DNA of 64,000 nucleotides from Actinopolyspora lacussalsi subsp. righensis (GCF_900116555.1 NZ_FPAT01000003.1:124001-188000); one strand, 5' to 3'. Counted from the stretch's first letter, positions 1-9,132 are shown. A program made the numbers and translations. The notes: generated by a model not told the origin, from the sequence alone.

Positions 1-1
1 G

Positions 2-3000
2 CGGGACGCGCTGCTGGAGTTCGGCACCGAACCGCCGGACGATCCGACGTGGCGGCACCGCTATCCGGGCAGGCGGGACGGTTCCGAACTCGGATTCAGC
101 ACCGACTTTCCCGTGACGGTTCCCGACCACTCCGAACTGTCCACGGCGGAACAGCCGACCGCCGAGGACTCCCCTGTCGAGGAACCGGCAGAAAGCGCCG
201 ACGAGAACGCGGGTTCCTCGACGGAGGAGGCGAGCGAGGCCGAAGGACGTCCCGGTGCGGCGGACACGTCCCGGAAACCGGTGCTCGGCTGTCTGCTGGG
301 TGGGGCGGTCGGTGACGCGCTGGGCTACCCGGTGGAGTTCGACTCGCTGCGCGCGATCCGTGACCGGTTCGGCCCCGAGGGGGTCACCGGCCTCGAACCG
401 AGCGGAGCGGACACCGCTCCGATCAGTGACGACACCCAGTTGACGCTGTTCACGCTGGACGGACTCATCCGCGCCGGTCACAGCATGCGCCGTGGGTTGG
501 CGACCGATCCGGTCGAGCTGGTGCAGCACTCCTACCAACGCTGGCTGCACACCCAGGGCTTCGAGAGTGATGAGGTCACCGGCCCCGGCTGCACCGAACC
601 GGACGGTTGGCTGCTCACCCGGTCCGAGCTGTTCGACCGGCGAGCGCCGGGAACGACCTGCCTCGAGGCGCTGCGGGGATTCGCCGCGGGCGAGAGGCCC
701 GGTTCGTCGCACAACCCGCTGAACGAGTCCAAGGGATGCGGCGCGGTCATGCGTGCCGCTCCGGCGGCACTGTGGTCGGCCGATGTGGACGAGGTGTTCC
801 GGCTGGGCGCCGAGACGGGGATGCTGACCCACGGCCATCCCAGCGGGTATCTGCCCGCCGGGACGCTGGCCGTGTTGGTGCGTCGGTTGTTGGAGGGGGA
901 CACGCTGCGGCGGGCCCTCGACACCGCGTTGGCGCGACTGGCGACCTGGGACGGGCACGAGGAGACGACCGAGTGCCTGTTGCGGGCGGAGGAGCTGGTC
1001 TCGCTGGGCGAGCCAGGCCCCGAGGTGATCGAACAGCAGCTCGGCGGTGGCTGGGTGGGCGAAGAGGCACTCGCCATAGCTGTCTACGCCGCGCTGAGCC
1101 ACCCCGACTCGTTCACCGACGCGGTGCTGTTGGCGGTCAACCACTCCGGCGACAGCGACTCCACCGGGGCGATCTGCGGCAATATCATGGGCAGCACGTC
1201 GCGGGTCGAGCGAATTCCCGCGGAATGGCTGGAATCGCTGGAACTGCGCGAGTCGATCGAGCGACTCGCGCGGGACGCGGAGCTCGAGTTCGGCGCTGAG
1301 ACGCCACCCGAGCGGGACTGGGCGGAACGGTATCCGGTACCCGACGGTGAAAGGGTCGGTGTGGTGGCGCCGAGGTGGCCGCTGCGGGAACGGGCGCTGG
1401 CCACGGAGCCGGGAACAGGCGCGGCGGACGAGGCCGGACAGTCGAACGAGGCGGAGCACTCGAACGAGGCGGGAGCGTCGGAAGAACCCGCCGAGGAGAC
1501 GGTCACGGCGGTGCCGAACGGGCACGGGAGCGAACCGGACGTGGCCGAGCAGGACGGCGGGAAACCGGACGCCGGGGAACAGCACGAGGAGGACGACCAG
1601 TCCACCGCGGACGTGGAAAGCACGGACGGACAACGGGACGCGGTCGGCTCCGAGAGCTCACCCGTGGACACGGCGGCCGTGGCGGACACGGCCGAGGAAG
1701 AGGCGGAGGGGGTGGCCACCGCGGCGGACTTCGCGAGCAGCGACCTCCCGGCCACGGACTCCGTCCCCGAACCGGAGCGGGACGCCACGCTGGAGGCCGA
1801 CGCCGCATCGACGAGCGCGCGAACGGCGGAGTACCTGAACACGGCGGAGCACCACGCGGTGAACGGTGGGCCCCGCGGCACAGCGGACGACGAAACCGGG
1901 GAAGAGCACCGACAGCGGGCGGTGGGAGCGACCTCCGAGGAGACGTCCGGCCGGCCTGCCGGAGCCACCTCGGACGAACCGGTCGCGGCGTCCACTCCCT
2001 CCGAGACACCCGAGGCGCCCGGAACACCGAAGATGACGACAGCCGCACCGGCACCGGCACCGGAATCCGACGCTCCCGACGGAACCAGCTCACCGGGGGA
2101 ATCGGCGGGAACGGAACTGTCCGCGGAGGAGACGCGGCTGCTGGCCGCTTGGCGCAAGCTCAGGGAGAGCCCCGAGGAGGTTCCCGACGAGCTCGCCGGG
2201 GAGCTCCGCGAACTCACCGCGCGGGCCTTCGGCGACGAACGGGCCGCGCTGCTGTTCGGTGAGCAGCCCGATGAATCCGCCGATTCCGGGGTACTGGTGC
2301 GGGAAACCCCGCTGAGCCTGGACCTCGAGGAGCGGCTGGCGGGTTGTGTGCTGGGAGCGGCCTGCGGTGACGCGTTCGGAGCGCCCTGGATGCTCGGGCG
2401 GGCGGACCGGTTGCGACGTCCGGAATCGATCGGGTTGGCCGAGGCGTTCGGGGGCAGCGGGCGTGGCACGGCGGCGACGCAGCAACTCGCCTTCGTGCTG
2501 GCGGGAACGATCCGCGCCGACCTGCTCGGACGCAAGAGCGGAACCGACTACGTGACCGACGTGCGGGAGGCGCTGCGGCACTGGGTCCGTACGCAGGGCG
2601 TGGCTATCGATCCGCCCGTCACGACCGACTGGCTCTCGCACTGTTCCGAGCTCAACGCCCAGCGCTTCCCCGATCACGCCGGGACGGCCGCGTTGGTCGA
2701 ACCGCGTGACGAGGACGAGCTTCCCGGCCCGGCGGACCCGCCCAACGACTCGGCCGGATACCTGGCCACCGTGCGCGCGGCTCCGCTGGGGCTGCTGGCC
2801 GACGACACCGGCGCGGCCTTCACGCTCGGCGCGCGAACGGCCGTGCTCACCCACGGCGCTCCGGACGGCTATCTGCCGGCGGGTGCGCTCGCCGCGCTGA
2901 ACCACGAGCTGCTGCGGGGAGCAACGCTGGCCGAGGCCGTGGCCGCCGTGCTGACCGAACTGGACAAGTACGACGGCTGCGAGAACACGGCGGACGCGCT

Positions 3001-3394
3001 CCGCTCGGCGGTTCGAGTGGCACGACGGGGAACACCGAGCGACTCGGCGCTGCGTTCGCTGGGAACGGGATGGCACGGCCCGAGTGCGCTGGGAATCGGT
3101 GTGCTGGCGGCCCTGTCGTACCCGGACTCCTGGCGCCGGGCCGTGGTGCTCGCGGCGAGTCACGCGGGTAACAGCGCCGCCACGGCGGCGGTCTGCGGTG
3201 CCGTGGTGGGGGTTTCCCGGGGGAGCAGCGCGCTGCCCGCGAAGTGGCTGGACCGGCTGGAGGTGCGCGAGATCGCGGACCGGCTGCTCGCCGACCGTCG
3301 AGGTGTCGCTGACATCGCACCGAACGGAAATCTTCCGGCCTGGGCACGCGCCTACATCACCGAAACCGAACGATCTTCATACCGTCAGCGGTAA
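2..3394 (+). CDS. Multi-domain ADP-ribosylglycohydrolase family protein (5' end outside window)
   Basis: The reading frame is open from base 2, so the GTG at 113 is not the true start. Residues before it (RDALLEFGTEPPDDPTW) match the C-terminal tail of an ARH/DraG domain, so at least one more domain lies upstream. A complete domain spans about 281-1330: GAVGDALGYPVEF, SDDTQ at 425-439, GCGAVMRAAP, THGHPSGYLPAG and HSGDSDSTG at 1142-1168. These give the Asp/Ser/Thr ligands of the two Mg ions used to cleave ADP-ribose from proteins. About 250 residues of Glu/Ala/Thr-rich linker follow. A third domain (about 2335-3394) keeps the fold but has GTAATQQ and SHAGNSAATAA where the metal ligands should be, so it is probably inactive. 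Family identity is secure; the substrate is unknown. Confidence 0.85.
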   Translation, partial: RDALLEFGTEPPDDPTWRHRYPGRRDGSELGFSTDFPVTVPDHSELSTAEQPTAEDSPVEEPAESADENAGSSTEEASEAEGRPGAADTSRKPVLGCLLGGAVGDALGYPVEFDSLRAIRDRFGPEGVTGLEPSGADTAPISDDTQLTLFTLDGLIRAGHSMRRGLATDPVELVQHSYQRWLHTQGFESDEVTGPGCTEPDGWLLTRSELFDRRAPGTTCLEALRGFAAGERPGSSHNPLNESKGCGAVMRAAPAALWSADVDEVFRLGAETGMLTHGHPSGYLPAGTLAVLVRRLLEGDTLRRALDTALARLATWDGHEETTECLLRAEELVSLGEPGPEVIEQQLGGGWVGEEALAIAVYAALSHPDSFTDAVLLAVNHSGDSDSTGAICGNIMGSTSRVERIPAEWLESLELRESIERLARDAELEFGAETPPERDWAERYPVPDGERVGVVAPRWPLRERALATEPGTGAADEAGQSNEAEHSNEAGASEEPAEETVTAVPNGHGSEPDVAEQDGGKPDAGEQHEEDDQSTADVESTDGQRDAVGSESSPVDTAAVADTAEEEAEGVATAADFASSDLPATDSVPEPERDATLEADAASTSARTAEYLNTAEHHAVNGGPRGTADDETGEEHRQRAVGATSEETSGRPAGATSDEPVAASTPSETPEAPGTPKMTTAAPAPAPESDAPDGTSSPGESAGTELSAEETRLLAAWRKLRESPEEVPDELAGELRELTARAFGDERAALLFGEQPDESADSGVLVRETPLSLDLEERLAGCVLGAACGDAFGAPWMLGRADRLRRPESIGLAEAFGGSGRGTAATQQLAFVLAGTIRADLLGRKSGTDYVTDVREALRHWVRTQGVAIDPPVTTDWLSHCSELNAQRFPDHAGTAALVEPRDEDELPGPADPPNDSAGYLATVRAAPLGLLADDTGAAFTLGARTAVLTHGAPDGYLPAGALAALNHELLRGATLAEAVAAVLTELDKYDGCENTADALRSAVRVARRGTPSDSALRSLGTGWHGPSALGIGVLAALSYPDSWRRAVVLAASHAGNSAATAAVCGAVVGVSRGSSALPAKWLDRLEVREIADRLLADRRGVADIAPNGNLPAWARAYITETERSSYRQR

Positions 3395-3418
3395 CGGCCC
3401 ACGACGGGGCCCGCTAGG

Positions 3419-5863
3419 ATGACGAACGCTTTGGACGAGAACACCCTGGAAGACGACGAGAAGCGATTACTGAACGCTCTTCGCGCACGCGAGAACTCGC
3501 GCCGGAAACGGGCGGAATCGGACGCGGCGGTTGATCCGACCACGTGGCTGGTGCGGAGCTGGCGGGAACTCGTGGCCGACCCGGCGGCAACGCCGCTCTG
3601 GGCCACCGGCCTGCGTTACCGGCTCGCCGAGGAGACCGCATCGACCGGGAAACCGGGCTCCGACGTCTCCGGGGGACTGTTCGACGTGGACGGTTTCGTG
3701 GCTCGCTCTCCCGGTCGGCTGCTGGGGATGCTCTACGGCGGCGCGCTCGGTGAGAGCGTCGCGCGGCAGGACAGCCGGGGCACGGAGCGCACCGCCGCCC
3801 TGCTGTGCGCGCTGGACGGGCTGATCCACGCCCACGCCGAACTGCGGGAACTCGGGCGGGCCGATCCGCTGCGAGCGGTGCTCGCGGGACAACAGCACTG
3901 GCTGCGCAGCCGGGGCGCCCCCGTGCATCCGTCCGCCGAGCGGCACGGATCCACGTCGCCCCGGCTGTCTCGGCCGGACGATCCGCTGCTGGTGGGGTCC
4001 GGCGGTGGCGACCCGGTGATGCTGACGGTGCTGGCTCGTCTCACGCCGGAGGAGACACCCGCGAGCCCGGAACACCCGGGCAACGACGTCGAGTCGGCGG
4101 CGGCCGTGCCGCTCGGCTCGATCGCCGCGCTGTGGGCCGAGGACGACCGGAGTGCTTTCCGGCTGGGATGCGAGATCGCCGCCGTCACGCACGGCGGGAC
4201 GCGGGGTCATCTGCCCGCCGGGGTGCTCGCCGTCCTGGTGTTACGGCTGTTACGCGGCCACGGGCTCGCGGAGGCGGCGGAGCTCGCCATCGGGCTGTGC
4301 CCGGACCAGGACATCGCGGCGGAGCTGTCCGAAGCGGTGCGGCTGGCCGGTTTCCGACCGGCGGGCAGCCTGCCCAGTGCGGGGAACCTGGCGGCCGCGG
4401 CCGACGGCGGCACCGGCAGCGGGACGCTCGCGATCGCGCTGCGGGTGGCGTTGTCGGCCTCCGACGACTGCGCCGCGGCGATCGACGTCGCCGCCCGTCA
4501 CGACGGGGACACCGCGACCTCGGCGATGCTGTGCGGTCAGCTGCTCGGCGCCCTGCACGGACCGGAGCGGATGAACCGCACCGGCGAGACCTCGCCGCGG
4601 ATCGGGCCGCTGCTGGAACGCGTGACCGCCGCCGCCGTCGCCGAGTTCGGGCCTGCCCCGACCGATACCGCACCGCACGGGGAAGACCTTTCGGCGGAAC
4701 CCTCGCTGCGGCCGGAGCTCGCCGAGCACGGTGGGAGCGGCGAGATGTCCGTCGCGGACTCGGCCGATTCGGCATGGCAACCGCGTTTCGTGCGGGCCGT
4801 GCTGGGGTGCGCCGTCGGGGAAGCACTGGGCGGGGCCGTCACGTCCGACAGCTGGCGCGAGATCAGGGACCGCTACGGCGAGGAGGGACTGCGGGAGTAC
4901 GTACCGGCCGGTCATCCGTCGGGGCGGATCGGCAGTGACACCCAGCTGCTGCTGTTCACCCTGGAGGGCACGATCCGGGCAGGGGTGTCCCGCAGATCAT
5001 TCGACGGGGTGCGGCGCCCCACGCGGCACGTGCAGCACGCCTATCAGCGATGGCTGCACACCCAGCACCTGAGCTGGCCCCGCGCGGCGGGCGAGTTCCT
5101 GTCCACCTCGTCCGAACCGGACGGCTGGCTGGTGGGGTTGCGCGGGCTGTTCCAGACCCGCAGCCCCGGCAGGACCATGATGCGCACGCTGATCGCCTTC
5201 GCGAAGGGGCAGCAGGCCATGGGCTCGCCGGAGGCGCCGATCAGCGACTCGGACGGCAGCAGCGCGCTGCTGCGGGCGGTCCCGGCGATGTTGTGGACGC
5301 CCCGAGCGGACGAGACCTTCCGGGTGGCCACCGAGACGGCGGCACTCACCCACGGCCACCCCACCGCCTGGCTGAGCGCGGGCACGCTGGGGGTGATCGT
5401 CTCGCGGCTGTCCCGGGGCGAGGTGCTCTCGGAATCCGTCGACGCGGCCATGACCGAGCTGGGGCGGCATCCGGAGCACGAGCCCGTGACGCGCAGGATC
5501 GATGCGGCACGCAAGCTCGCCGAGTCGGGCGTCGTCGAGCCGGAGCGGCTGGAGCGCACCCTCGGCACGGGTTTCAACGCGGCCGAGGCACTGGCGATCG
5601 GGCTGTACGCGGCGCTGGTGGCCGAGGGGGACTTCGCGGCCGGGCTGCGCACCGCCGTGAACCACTCCGGCAACAGCGGGGTTTGCGGCGCGGTGACGGG
5701 CACGCTGCTGGCGATGTCGGCGGACGAGGAGATCCCCGAGCACTGGACGCAGCAGCTCGAACTGGGTGAAACAGTCCGAGCGCTCGCCGAGGACGGCTGC
5801 CTGGAGTTCGGACCGAACCCGCCGGAGACCCCGGCGTGGTTCGAGCGTTATCCGAGTTCCTGA
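3419..5863 (+). CDS. Tandem-domain ADP-ribosylglycohydrolase-like protein with degenerate metal sites
   Basis: An 814-residue protein 24 nt downstream of the previous ARH gene and probably co-transcribed with it. The N-terminal 90 residues are charged and not recognised. Domain A (about 3700-4650) is a weak ARH domain: it lacks SDDTQ and ends in ARHDGDTATSAMLCGQLLG. Domain B (about 4780-5860) is closer to the family (GCAVGEALGG, QHAYQRWLHTQ, THGHPTAWLSAG) but has GSDTQ for SDDTQ and NHSGNSGVCG for HSGDSDSTG, so one or both Mg ions are unlikely to bind. I infer a non-catalytic partner or ADP-ribose reader for the upstream enzyme. The ATG at 3419 has only a weak ribosome-binding site (GCTAGG close to the start). 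Confidence 0.8.
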   Translation: MTNALDENTLEDDEKRLLNALRARENSRRKRAESDAAVDPTTWLVRSWRELVADPAATPLWATGLRYRLAEETASTGKPGSDVSGGLFDVDGFVARSPGRLLGMLYGGALGESVARQDSRGTERTAALLCALDGLIHAHAELRELGRADPLRAVLAGQQHWLRSRGAPVHPSAERHGSTSPRLSRPDDPLLVGSGGGDPVMLTVLARLTPEETPASPEHPGNDVESAAAVPLGSIAALWAEDDRSAFRLGCEIAAVTHGGTRGHLPAGVLAVLVLRLLRGHGLAEAAELAIGLCPDQDIAAELSEAVRLAGFRPAGSLPSAGNLAAAADGGTGSGTLAIALRVALSASDDCAAAIDVAARHDGDTATSAMLCGQLLGALHGPERMNRTGETSPRIGPLLERVTAAAVAEFGPAPTDTAPHGEDLSAEPSLRPELAEHGGSGEMSVADSADSAWQPRFVRAVLGCAVGEALGGAVTSDSWREIRDRYGEEGLREYVPAGHPSGRIGSDTQLLLFTLEGTIRAGVSRRSFDGVRRPTRHVQHAYQRWLHTQHLSWPRAAGEFLSTSSEPDGWLVGLRGLFQTRSPGRTMMRTLIAFAKGQQAMGSPEAPISDSDGSSALLRAVPAMLWTPRADETFRVATETAALTHGHPTAWLSAGTLGVIVSRLSRGEVLSESVDAAMTELGRHPEHEPVTRRIDAARKLAESGVVEPERLERTLGTGFNAAEALAIGLYAALVAEGDFAAGLRTAVNHSGNSGVCGAVTGTLLAMSADEEIPEHWTQQLELGETVRALAEDGCLEFGPNPPETPAWFERYPSS

Positions 5864-6009
5864 GCGGCGGGACTTTCCTGACTGGCAGGACTTTCCGGAG
5901 TGGACGCGGTCGCTGCCGTGTCGCGGTGGTGTCCCGCGGCTCACCGGAATCGGGCTGCCGCTCACGGGCGGATCAGTGGGAGAGCGAGACGAGAGGAGCG
6001 TTTTCAGCG

Positions 6010-6153
6010 ATGCGACGAATGAACCGCGGAACGAACCAGATCTACTTCTTCCTGTTGTTCGCCGTAGGAGCGCTTTTCCCGCTGCTGGCGGAGTGGACGC
6101 TCGGGCTCTTCGCTTCAACCGGTGAGTGCGACACGCGGCTTGACCTGGAGTGA
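6010..6153 (+). pseudogene. Truncated copy of small membrane protein gene
   Basis: The 47 codons start MRRMNRGTNQIYFFLLFAVG. Codons 1-32 match the intact gene at 9239-9481 at near-identical DNA level. Identity stops after the TLG codons near 6105, where the intact copy continues with a second membrane segment and a basic tail. Here the frame runs into unrelated residues and a TGA at 6151. It therefore looks like a duplicate interrupted by the left edge of the island between the two copies. A single-TM peptide could still be made. Confidence 0.6.
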
Positions 6154-6220
6154 GGGCGCTTAGGCCGGTCCCATCGGGCAGGCACGACCTGCCAGGCAAC
6201 AAGCCCGATCAGCGCCCTCA
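6151..6220. repeat. Nested inverted repeat at island left edge
   Basis: TGAGGGCGCT (6151-6160) pairs perfectly with AGCGCCCTCA (6211-6220). Inside, ATCGGGC (6173-6179) can pair with GCCCGAT (6203-6209), or GGCAGG (6177-6182) with CCTGCC (6188-6193). It covers the stop codon of the truncated copy and lies just before the drop in GC content. It could be a bidirectional terminator or a scar of the insertion; no transposase gene is nearby. Confidence 0.5.
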
Positions 6221-6332
6221 TGAGAGCACCTAGTCAAGCCATTCCAAGCTGTTGCACTCACTTCTTGAGACCGCCCATTGCTATAGAAAAACTCGGAGCC
6301 TTGAAATTCTACACAAGACCCCAAGAATCTTT

Positions 6333-6515
6333 CTATTTGTCACTGTTTTTGTCTGCCAGCTGCATCAACCGCGAAGACACTATGAGCACTACGGAAAAAA
6401 TTATGAGAATTATTTTTACTTTTCTTCCGGGGTCAGGGATATACAAAGCTACCAGGTAAGCCGCTACTCCACACAGACCGAGCCCCATCAAACAGCGACG
6501 TACGAATTTTTTCAT
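6333..6515 (-). CDS. Small two-TM protein, candidate immunity protein to the RHS toxin tip
   Basis: Sixty residues beginning MKKFVRRCLMGLGLCGVAAY, with hydrophobic segments at about 9-27 and 33-53 separated by a PDPGRK turn, and a charged C-terminus. It starts 39 nt after the stop of the RHS C-terminal remnant on the same strand, the usual position of an immunity gene in polymorphic toxin loci. The local DNA is clearly more AT-rich than the rest of the window, with AAA/AAT/ATT codons, which suggests recent transfer. A weak AGAG precedes the ATG. The immunity role rests on position and composition only. Confidence 0.5.
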   Translation of the reverse strand: MKKFVRRCLMGLGLCGVAAYLVALYIPDPGRKVKIILIIFSVVLIVSSRLMQLADKNSDK

Positions 6516-6554
6516 CGAGCTCTATTATTGTTGATCTTATCTTTTCGGGAAGTT

Positions 6555-7460
6555 TCAACATGATTCATCTGTGGGCATGACGCTCCAATATAGGCTTATA
6601 GCGCCGAATCCTACAGTGAATGCTATTCCGGCTCCGACAGGGCCACCGGCCACAAGAGCGCCGGTTGCTATTCCTCCGAGCGTTGTCACCCTAGAACCGT
6701 AAGTCACTTGACTAGCGCAGGGCGCGAGCCCGGTGGGGTCCATCAGGTTGGTCGGATTGCATTGGGCGTAGGCGTAGAGGTTGGACTCCGACCTGCTTGG
6801 ATCGGTCTGGGTGAACCGCTTGGTCTCGGTGTCGTAGTAACGATGGCCGAACATGTAGTCACCGGTGTCGAGCCGGTACCCGCCGGTGTAGCGGAACGGG
6901 TTCTCCTTGGCGGCTTCCCCCTTGGAAGTGGTCTCACCGTAGGTGCCGTACTCGTAACTACCCGCGATGGTGCCGTCCTCGGCCAGCAACGCCAGCACCG
7001 TGCCACGTTGATCGGTGATCGCGTTGTAGCGCGTGCCGTCCGACCCGACCTCGGTGATCAGTTTTCCGGAGGGGTCACGGAAGTAACCGGTGCGCTGCCC
7101 GTTGTCGGCGATGCTGGTGATCCCGACCGCGGTGTGGGTGAACACGTGTCGCACCGTGTCGCCGTCGGCGGTCTCGGTCAGGGAACGAGGCGTGGCCCGG
7201 TCCGTGGTGCCATAGCCGTACGAACCACTGCCGGATCCGTTGGAAGTGACGCGTTGCAGTGCGTCGTAGTCGTAGCTGTTGCCGGTGCCGTCGATGTTCC
7301 GGGACTGCAGCAGGGTGGTGTCCGAACCGTCCGACGCGGCGTAGGAGTAGCTCGTGTCGAACTTCGTGGCCCCGTCGGTGCCGGTGACCGTGATACCGGT
7401 CTGTCGCCCGGGTGCGGCTGGGTGTGTGACGCGTTGTCCGCGAGTGGTCACCGAGCATTT
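6555..7460 (-). pseudogene. RHS-repeat protein C-terminal remnant with hydrophobic toxin tip
   Basis: Reading leftward from about 7460, the frame contains YD-type repeats (NSYDYDALQRVTSNG), the RHS core-associated region (FRYTGGYRLDTGDYMFGHRY, QTDPSRSESNLYAYAQCNP) and the core end NLMDPTGLAP. About 55 residues of variable tip follow, starting CASQVTYGSR. The tip is glycine-rich and hydrophobic (GGIATGALVAGGPVGAGIAF), unlike the core, and lower in GC. Upstream of 7460 the homology ends abruptly in the 3' end of the AbiEii gene, so signal, N-terminal and most repeat regions are missing. It is a detached C-terminal cassette, probably silent. The tip may be a membrane-active toxin (inference). 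Confidence 0.75.
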
Positions 7461-8227
7461 CCATCGTGGTTTTCCCGTGATGAGGCGTCGAGCCAGGCGT
7501 CGCGGACGTGGGCGAGGGCGGCGTGCGCGGTGATGTCGAGGTGGGTTTGCCCCGCGAGTTCTCGCTGCCACGTTTCCTCGTCGGGGGCGTGGGTGAAGAG
7601 TGCGTTCGACGGAGGCCTGTTGGTGGGGCCGAAGCGTGTGAACAGCTCCGCCGCCTCGGTGGTGATGGCCCCGAGACGGGCGAGCAGCCAGAGATCGTAG
7701 AGATCTCGGGAGGTGGCGCGGTGCGCCCAGGCGGTGGTTTTCCAGGCCGCGAAGGCGGCTGCGGTGGGCACACGCAGCGCGGCGGGTCCAGCGTCGCTGT
7801 AGCGCTGCACGAGCCGGCAGCGCTCGGTCGGCCAGGGCGCATAGCCGATGGAGCCCAGCAGCTGCACGCGCACGGTCGTGCCCTCGGGGGCGACGAGCAC
7901 GGCGGGCGTCACATCGCGGACCGAGGTGAGTGCCGGTTGCCAGCGTAGCCCCGGAAATTCGCGCCGGGTCCCGCGAAGCAGGGTCGTCTCGAGCACGTCG
8001 GCCGTGCTGCTGCGACTGCTGCGAGCGATGAGGTCGATGTCTTCGGACAGCCGTCCCTCGGGGGCCAGCGTGCGGGAGAGTGCGGTGCCGCCGAAGAAGA
8101 CGACCTCGTCGGCCAGCCGGTCACTGATGGCCGCGAGCAGGTGGGAGATGAGATGGTCCCGGCGCACCTGGGCGCGGGCCACGCCGAACTGCTCGGCGAC
8201 GGCGGCTTCCTCCTGAGGATCGAGCAT
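7448..8227 (-). CDS. AbiEii/AbiGii-type nucleotidyltransferase toxin
   Basis: A 259-residue protein with the nucleotidyltransferase signature FFGGTALSRTL about 45 residues in, followed by GRLSEDIDL carrying the metal-binding Asp pair. ATSRDLYDLWLLARLG near residue 170 is typical of the family. These proteins are the toxin of type IV toxin-antitoxin/phage-abortive pairs and transfer nucleotides to tRNA or other targets. It follows the AbiEi-like gene with a 2-nt gap, so translation is probably coupled. Its TGA at 7448-7450 lies within about 10 nt of the point where RHS homology begins, so the C-terminus may have been set by the recombination that joined them. Confidence 0.85.
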   Translation of the reverse strand: MLDPQEEAAVAEQFGVARAQVRRDHLISHLLAAISDRLADEVVFFGGTALSRTLAPEGRLSEDIDLIARSSRSSTADVLETTLLRGTRREFPGLRWQPALTSVRDVTPAVLVAPEGTTVRVQLLGSIGYAPWPTERCRLVQRYSDAGPAALRVPTAAAFAAWKTTAWAHRATSRDLYDLWLLARLGAITTEAAELFTRFGPTNRPPSNALFTHAPDEETWQRELAGQTHLDITAHAALAHVRDAWLDASSRENHDGNAR

Positions 8228-8229
8228 GG

Positions 8230-8862
8230 TCAGGCCGCTTCGAGTAGACGGGCAAGGCTGGCTTGGCGGCGCTGTCCGACTGCCAGTTCATCCAGCAGTC
8301 GACGATCACAACGGTCCAACAGATCGTGGGCGGCGGCACGGGCCTGCTCGGGCAGACCCCCCAGATCGGGGCGGGCGGCGAGATCGAGCACCGTCTGTTC
8401 GACCGTGGTGACCCACCCCTGGCCCAGCTCGCTGGTGTGGCGTTGCACGTCCAGGGCGGCTACGCGACGACGAACGAAACACACGGTGGCCTCGCGGTCG
8501 GCCAACCGCAACGTCGACCGGTGACGAGTGGCAGCCACGACCGCAACCCCCAGTGCCCGCGGGACGGCCCCGTGAACACGGGCGGCGGACAAGCCCATCA
8601 GCGCGACCGAGTCGATACCCACGTCAGCGACCGCGATACCCAGCGCGGCCGCCTCCAGCTCGGGAATCCAGCCCCGGTCGAGCTGATCATCGGGAACCAC
8701 GGCGTAATAACCGGTCGCCAACCGGTGCAACGCTCCGGCACGGGCCAGCCGCGCGAACTCAGGACGCGGGTTGACATACACACCGGCAGCGTCGCGAGGC
8801 CGCAACACCCTGGAAGACCCCCGCAGCAGCAGTGAGGGCACGCGCGCCGTGATGTGTGCCAT
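8230..8862 (-). CDS. AbiEi-family antitoxin/transcriptional regulator
   Basis: A 210-residue protein upstream of the AbiEii gene in one operon. The N-terminal part (AHITARVPSLLLRGSSRVLR, then GVYVNPRPEFARLARAGAL) fits the winged-helix segment of AbiEi antitoxins. The rest, with VEQTVLDLAARPDLGG, fits the C-terminal antitoxin domain. I chose the ATG at 8862 because GGAGG sits 8 nt upstream; the GTG at 8871 overlaps that site. AbiEi proteins repress their own promoter by binding inverted repeats, and a perfect one lies just upstream at 8876-8892. Confidence 0.8.
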   Translation of the reverse strand: MAHITARVPSLLLRGSSRVLRPRDAAGVYVNPRPEFARLARAGALHRLATGYYAVVPDDQLDRGWIPELEAAALGIAVADVGIDSVALMGLSAARVHGAVPRALGVAVVAATRHRSTLRLADREATVCFVRRRVAALDVQRHTSELGQGWVTTVEQTVLDLAARPDLGGLPEQARAAAHDLLDRCDRRLLDELAVGQRRQASLARLLEAA

Positions 8863-8875
8863 TACCGTCACCTCC

Positions 8876-8892
8876 GTAGGCTAACAGCCTAC
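8876..8892 (-). promoter_or_regulatory. Candidate AbiEi operator palindrome
   Basis: GTAGGCT-AAC-AGCCTAC is a perfect 7-bp-arm inverted repeat directly upstream of the GGAGG ribosome-binding site of the AbiEi gene. Known AbiEi proteins bind inverted repeats in their own promoter, so this is the obvious autorepression site. It could instead be a short leader hairpin. Confidence 0.5.
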
Positions 8893-8937
8893 TCTCATGC
8901 CACGCACAAGTATATCTGCGCCACTGGTATCCTCGCG

Positions 8938-9132
8938 CTGGACCCAACCAGCGTGCGGCTTCAGCCAAAGCTCGGTGGCGCGGTCTGGCTGGTGTTGTCG
9001 CTGCGGCGGGCGAACCACACGATCGACCGGATCCCGCGTGAGGAACTCGACCAGGACCGCTCGGAAGATTCGGCGGACTCCGAGTCGTCGCTCTTCGGGG
9101 GCACGCTCCCCGTGTTCCGAACGCAGCGGTAA
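8938..9132 (+). pseudogene. Possible 3' remnant of an unidentified gene
   Basis: An open frame here has host-like codon use and encodes about 64 residues with a hydrophobic start (GGAVWLVLSLRRANHTIDRI) and an acidic tail (EELDQDRSEDSADSESS) before a TAA. It has no convincing start codon or ribosome-binding site. It sits between the AbiE operon promoter and the intact small membrane protein gene. It may be the end of a gene cut by the island; I do not recognise the family. It could also be chance. Confidence 0.25.

Noticed and set aside
1350-2100. Glu/Ala-rich stretch in the first ARH gene as a separate repeat gene or frameshifted segment
   Set aside because: The frame is continuous and the composition fits a flexible linker between domains.
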